Shown here: positions 22,812 through 25,975 of the stretch, piece by piece | How positions within the stretch are numbered: the stretch's first letter is position 1 | Layout: every line of letters starts with the position of its first letter | Source of the DNA: a virus | Strand: one strand, 5' to 3' | DNA length: 25,975 nucleotides | Virus record (IMG/VR): IMGVR_UViG_3300021141_000051 | Span: 1-25,975 of that record | Notes under the pieces: generated by a model | Database searches by the model: none | What the model was told of the DNA's origin: nothing | The model's input: the letters and a program-made list of their open reading frames with translations, nothing else | Position numbers and translations under genes: made by a program

Positions 22812-23399
22812 TTACTTGTTGGCCAATGGATTATCAATGGCCTTTTGTATTTTGCTATCAACTTCTTTTTTCAACTGAACAACTTCACGTTCAATCTCTC
22901 TACGTGCATCGGCCATTTCTCTACGAATAACACTGGCTTCGTTACGTGCTTTTTCTAGGTCCTCACGCACTGCCTTGCGCATGTCACGCATTTCTGCTTC
23001 CGTTTCACGCTGTGCTGTTTTAACACTGCGTTCTACCTGTTCAGTCACAGACTCATTACGACGTAGATCATTCTTCAAATCAGTTTTGATATCGCGAGTA
23101 TAGTCACTAGTCTTGGCACTATTCTCTTCGATCACTGCCAGTCGTTTGTCAAAGCCACTCAAGTCTGGCGCAGAATATTCGGCAATCTTTTTCTTCATGC
23201 CCACATAGTCTTTGTACACTTCAAACGAACCATAAAGTCCGCCCAGTATACTACTCACAATGGTAAATGCTACCATCAGTTTGGCTGGTGTAAATTCATA
23301 GCCACCAATACTGATAACAGTATCTTTTGATGCGTACTTTTTAGCGGCTGCTTCTAGTTCGTCAACCTTTGCATTTACGTTTTTTATTTCTTCTGCCAT
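22812..23399 (-). CDS. Single-pass membrane protein with long coiled coil
   Basis: A 195-residue protein. AAGGAG lies about 7 bp before the ATG. A polar N-terminus, one membrane helix (about 37-58, TPAKLMVAFTIVSSILGGLYG), then a long charged coiled coil (95-185) rich in Glu, Arg and Lys. The topology (short N-terminus, one helix, long rod) fits a membrane-anchored spacer. Its 3' end is the second copy of the 34-nt repeat. Function unknown; the overall form resembles proteins found in several marine T4-like phages. Confidence 0.7.
   Translation of the reverse strand: MAEEIKNVNAKVDELEAAAKKYASKDTVISIGGYEFTPAKLMVAFTIVSSILGGLYGSFEVYKDYVGMKKKIAEYSAPDLSGFDKRLAVIEENSAKTSDYTRDIKTDLKNDLRRNESVTEQVERSVKTAQRETEAEMRDMRKAVREDLEKARNEASVIRREMADARREIEREVVQLKKEVDSKIQKAIDNPLANK
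22836..22869. repeat. 34-nt imperfect repeat, copy 2, inside 3' end of 22812 gene
   Basis: See copy at 22131-22164. Here it encodes the last helix (KKEVDSKIQKAI) of the coiled-coil protein. Confidence 0.8.
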
Positions 23400-23409
23400 T
23401 TTTTTCTCC

Positions 23410-25638
23410 TTATTTGTATTGTAGATTTACCAGGTCTTGGTGTAATCGATCACTTGACAATTGACGCAATAATCTTGTATTGTCAACATTGACTTGATTC
23501 CGGTATATTTCTCGTGGTGCATAAAACGCCACATCAGGCATGATCATTGAGTATGCTTGATAACCTGCAGGCTGGATAGCCATTCTACTTAGGTCAACCC
23601 CGCCGGCTAGTTCATTTGACTGTACATTTTTGTTTACCGAGTCTGTACGCTGTTCTTGTGCAGTAGCACTTGGTAATATCGGACGCTGTTCCATGGCATC
23701 ATTTAGTGCAGAACGGCCGCCAATTTTGATACCTTCAATCTGTGGTGTTTCTGTTTCTGGTTGTGTGTTGTTGCGCCCCAGTGCTGATTGCAAACTGTAC
23801 ATATCAAATTGGCTCGGTATCATGCTTGATGACAAAGAAATGTTAGGATCAGCAAATATACTTGTTGTTGCTGGGCGTAAGCCGCCAATGGTGACCACAC
23901 TGGTTTGCGACACACTGGTCACATTTACCACGGACATTTGTGATTGACTGCTGGATACCACTAGCCCTGTGCCTGTGCTGGCCTGTGTCATGCTACCAGC
24001 AATGCTTTGAGCAGTGAGTGCGCCAGCTACGGTCTCTGCTTGTTGTTGTGCTTGTTGTGCATCTTTGGCAGCGGCTGTTTCTGCGGCTTGCACAACAGAC
24101 TTTGCTTCGTTGCCTATTCTGGCTTGATTGGTGCTGATCATGCTCATAACACTGCCTAGACTGGGAGCCGACTTGCTGTTGCTATCGCTGGCTGTTTTAA
24201 CTTCGCCTGCTCGTGGTTGACTACTGCCGCCGCCCGGCGGAGGAGGTTGATTTGCTGGTGTGCCATTGGGATTGCCGGCAGCAGGTTGTTGTGCACCTTG
24301 CGGAGGAGGTGGACTACCCGGTGGTGGCTCTGAACCCGGTGGTGGCGGGGAAGGACTACCCGGTGGTGGAGGAGGTGGTCCGCTCGGAGGCGGAGCATCC
24401 TGCATCTGTGTGCCATCAGGTGCAACTGGTGCGGTATTGTTTGCTGCCGACGCTTGCTTGGCCATAGCAAATGCAAACCCCTTACAATTTGAACTGTATA
24501 AAGGATTGGCCACACAAGGATCAGCAGTATAAATCATTGTTGCCCAGGCACCTTCTACGGAAGAACCTGTGCCTGATGCTGACCCTACAATTCTACCTGT
24601 GCCCAACATGGATTGATTCATGCTAGATGGTAACAAAAACTTGTCACTCACTGAACCACTAGTACCATCACCTGTAAAACTATAACTCTTTGAATGTATA
24701 GACTGGTTGCTACTGTTTGTAAGTGACACTGTGGCATTGGCATACGCAGGTATGTTCATGGTCCAACTACATGACCCATCTTGATTCCAAGCAGTACATC
24801 CAGAAAAACCTTGCCCAACTCTCCAATTGAATCCGTAGTTGAATCCATGAATCATTGCACCAACTCCGGCACTTTGTAATGCGGTGTTAATAGCAAATGC
24901 TTGATTTAGAGAACTACCACCTTTAGTTGAATCCAATAAGTTGTTGGTGTTAAGAATGCTACCAAATCCTGCACAAGTTGAACTGTATGCTGGATTTGTT
25001 GCACAAGGATCAACTTTGTATTTTAAACGAAAATCCACATCAAAAACTTCTGGACCATAGTTGCCTGCCCAAAAATTATTATCTCTACCTATCATGCCCA
25101 CCTGTGCTGTGCTTAGTGTTGACGCAATATAGGGACTAGCAAATGTTTCAGAAAATGTAAAGTTAGTCCAGTTGTATTTGTTATTGGTTGCCGCAGAGTA
25201 ATCATAGTTTGCTATCAGGTTGCCGCCTGAACCGTATAGTTTTACATAAGCGGCTAGATAATCTTGTCTAGCATCATCCCATCCATTGCCGTTCTTGGCC
25301 CAAAGGCTGTAGGTAAATCCAGCAAGTTGTACACCTGTACCTCCTGCAGACAGTGCTGTGTTTATGTTGATAACTTGATTAAGGTCGGCGGTTCCGTAAC
25401 TGAAGTGAATGCGACCTCCAGGGATAATACTAGGGTTAGGTCCGCAGTTGCCTGGCTCGCCGGCATAAAAGCACAGTTGATTGACATACACACCATTGTT
25501 CCAGGTACTGGTTGTACTCGTAGGTGCAGTACCGTAATTTATTAAATTACCGGTAGTGGATATGTCTTGTGCGTTAGAATAATTTGTGGACAAGAACGCC
25601 AAGGATAGCGCCAATGCCAACTTTCTTATAAGTGTCAT
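23410..25638 (-). CDS. Exported proline-rich repeat protein
   Basis: A 742-residue protein. The N-terminus is a classic signal peptide (basic MTLIRK, hydrophobic core, cleavage probably after SNA at 23). Two related domains follow, each followed by a Cys motif: DPCATNPAYSSTCAGF (210-225) and DPCVANPLYSSNCKGF (373-388); LNQ..NINTAL / LNQAFAINTAL supports a duplication. A proline-rich hinge (416-468) leads to an Ala/Gln-rich helical region (about 500-545) and a Ser/Thr/Val-rich C-terminus. Phage proteins with signal peptides and NPLYS..C motifs occur in some marine T4-like phages. It may act in the periplasm or on the host surface. Start overlaps the upstream gene by 65 bp. Confidence 0.75.
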   Translation of the reverse strand: MTLIRKLALALSLAFLSTNYSNAQDISTTGNLINYGTAPTSTTSTWNNGVYVNQLCFYAGEPGNCGPNPSIIPGGRIHFSYGTADLNQVININTALSAGGTGVQLAGFTYSLWAKNGNGWDDARQDYLAAYVKLYGSGGNLIANYDYSAATNNKYNWTNFTFSETFASPYIASTLSTAQVGMIGRDNNFWAGNYGPEVFDVDFRLKYKVDPCATNPAYSSTCAGFGSILNTNNLLDSTKGGSSLNQAFAINTALQSAGVGAMIHGFNYGFNWRVGQGFSGCTAWNQDGSCSWTMNIPAYANATVSLTNSSNQSIHSKSYSFTGDGTSGSVSDKFLLPSSMNQSMLGTGRIVGSASGTGSSVEGAWATMIYTADPCVANPLYSSNCKGFAFAMAKQASAANNTAPVAPDGTQMQDAPPPSGPPPPPPGSPSPPPPGSEPPPGSPPPPQGAQQPAAGNPNGTPANQPPPPGGGSSQPRAGEVKTASDSNSKSAPSLGSVMSMISTNQARIGNEAKSVVQAAETAAAKDAQQAQQQAETVAGALTAQSIAGSMTQASTGTGLVVSSSQSQMSVVNVTSVSQTSVVTIGGLRPATTSIFADPNISLSSSMIPSQFDMYSLQSALGRNNTQPETETPQIEGIKIGGRSALNDAMEQRPILPSATAQEQRTDSVNKNVQSNELAGGVDLSRMAIQPAGYQAYSMIMPDVAFYAPREIYRNQVNVDNTRLLRQLSSDRLHQDLVNLQYK

Positions 25639-25975
25639 CTAATTTTACCTCATCCAACTTTGGAATCTTATGCGGATTAGCTTCCCAACTTGCTTTGGCT
25701 TGTTCACCAATTTTGCCTTCATAAGGGCAAGGTGTACCAGCTGCCAGCATGGCATCAAACACACGACGGTCTTGACACATAGTAGCAACTGCCGCAACCT
25801 TCATACCCATGTCATATAGTGTTTTAGATAACTTTAATCGTTCGCAATTCATGTCACGCACTGTGCCGCCCGAACTAACACCAAACACTTGTGTTTGTAC
25901 CGATCCGGAACTACCAGTACTACATAGGTCAGCATTGCCGCCGCTCAGCATGGCAGGTGCTACAGCAGTCGGGGG
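25574..25975 (-). CDS. Conserved Cys-containing phage protein, 5' end outside window
   Basis: The frame is open from the window edge to the stop at 25574; an internal Met lies at 25951 but the reading frame continues upstream, so the true start is probably outside. Visible: RDMNCERLKLSKTLYDMGMK, MCQDRRVFDAMLAAGTPCPY and a short hydrophobic C-terminus (VGIGAILGVLVHKLF). The NCERLKLSKTLYDMGMKVAAV block recalls conserved T4-like phage proteins found beside exported proteins. Its end overlaps the start of the signal-peptide protein by 65 bp in another frame. Function unknown. Confidence 0.7.
   Translation of the reverse strand, partial: PPTAVAPAMLSGGNADLCSTGSSGSVQTQVFGVSSGGTVRDMNCERLKLSKTLYDMGMKVAAVATMCQDRRVFDAMLAAGTPCPYEGKIGEQAKASWEANPHKIPKLDEVKLDDTYKKVGIGAILGVLVHKLF

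Noticed and set aside
24156-24532. Open frames on both strands across the proline-rich region
   Set aside because: Low-complexity shadows of the Pro codon run in the exported protein; His/Arg- or Gly-rich with no start signals.

Overview
The window reads as part of the genome of a large T4-like tailed phage (myovirus type). Genes are packed with one-base to few-base overlaps. Phage-style genes lie next to each other: class Ia ribonucleotide reductase with glutaredoxin, a PAAR spike-tip protein, a T4 gp30-type ATP-dependent DNA ligase, and many small conserved phage proteins of unknown role. Octamers close to the T4 late promoter TATAAATA precede several genes. There is no tRNA, rRNA, CRISPR array or insertion sequence that I can see. 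GroES and GroEL look most like betaproteobacterial proteins by remembered signature, so a betaproteobacterial host is a reasonable guess but not proven.

Layout. (1) 1-3564, plus strand: nrdA (5' end outside the window), a small membrane protein, nrdB, glutaredoxin and an Lsm-like protein. (2) 3600-5962: PAAR protein and a 689-residue, charge-poor, probably virion protein. (3) 5959-6408, minus strand: a micro-operon of four tiny genes, three of which have good ribosome binding sites and overlapping start/stop codons. (4) 6518-13990: small accessory proteins plus DNA ligase. Almost every gene from 6574 to 9451 has its own near-perfect sigma70 promoter with a 17-bp spacer. Five of these promoters share a conserved spacer, ATTCCCAA followed by a TG. 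A 49-residue membrane ORF with its own -10 and Shine-Dalgarno sequence is buried in another frame of the ligase gene. (5) 14010-15548: a membrane/coiled-coil/zinc-ribbon protein. (6) 15550-19818: a protein quality-control cluster of ClpX, GroES, GroEL, an IbpA-like small heat-shock protein and ClpS. The hsp20 and clpS genes have 5' stem-loops, as does a 14-codon ORF between clpX and groES. (7) 19815-22112: a metallophosphoesterase (minus), a conserved unknown and a radical SAM protein (plus). (8) 22167-25975, minus strand: two coiled-coil/membrane proteins, a 53-residue protein with a hydrophobic N-terminus, a large exported proline-rich protein with an internal repeat, and a Cys-containing protein that runs off the window.

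Working together: the reductase and glutaredoxin supply dNTPs, and the ligase serves replication or repair. The chaperonin, small heat-shock protein and Clp adaptor/unfoldase genes could together control folding and turnover of host and virion proteins. This last group is the most unusual part of the window. Chaperonins, Hsp20 and Clp parts are each known in some phages, but a ClpX + GroES/GroEL + Hsp20 + ClpS cluster is, as far as I know, not commonly described.
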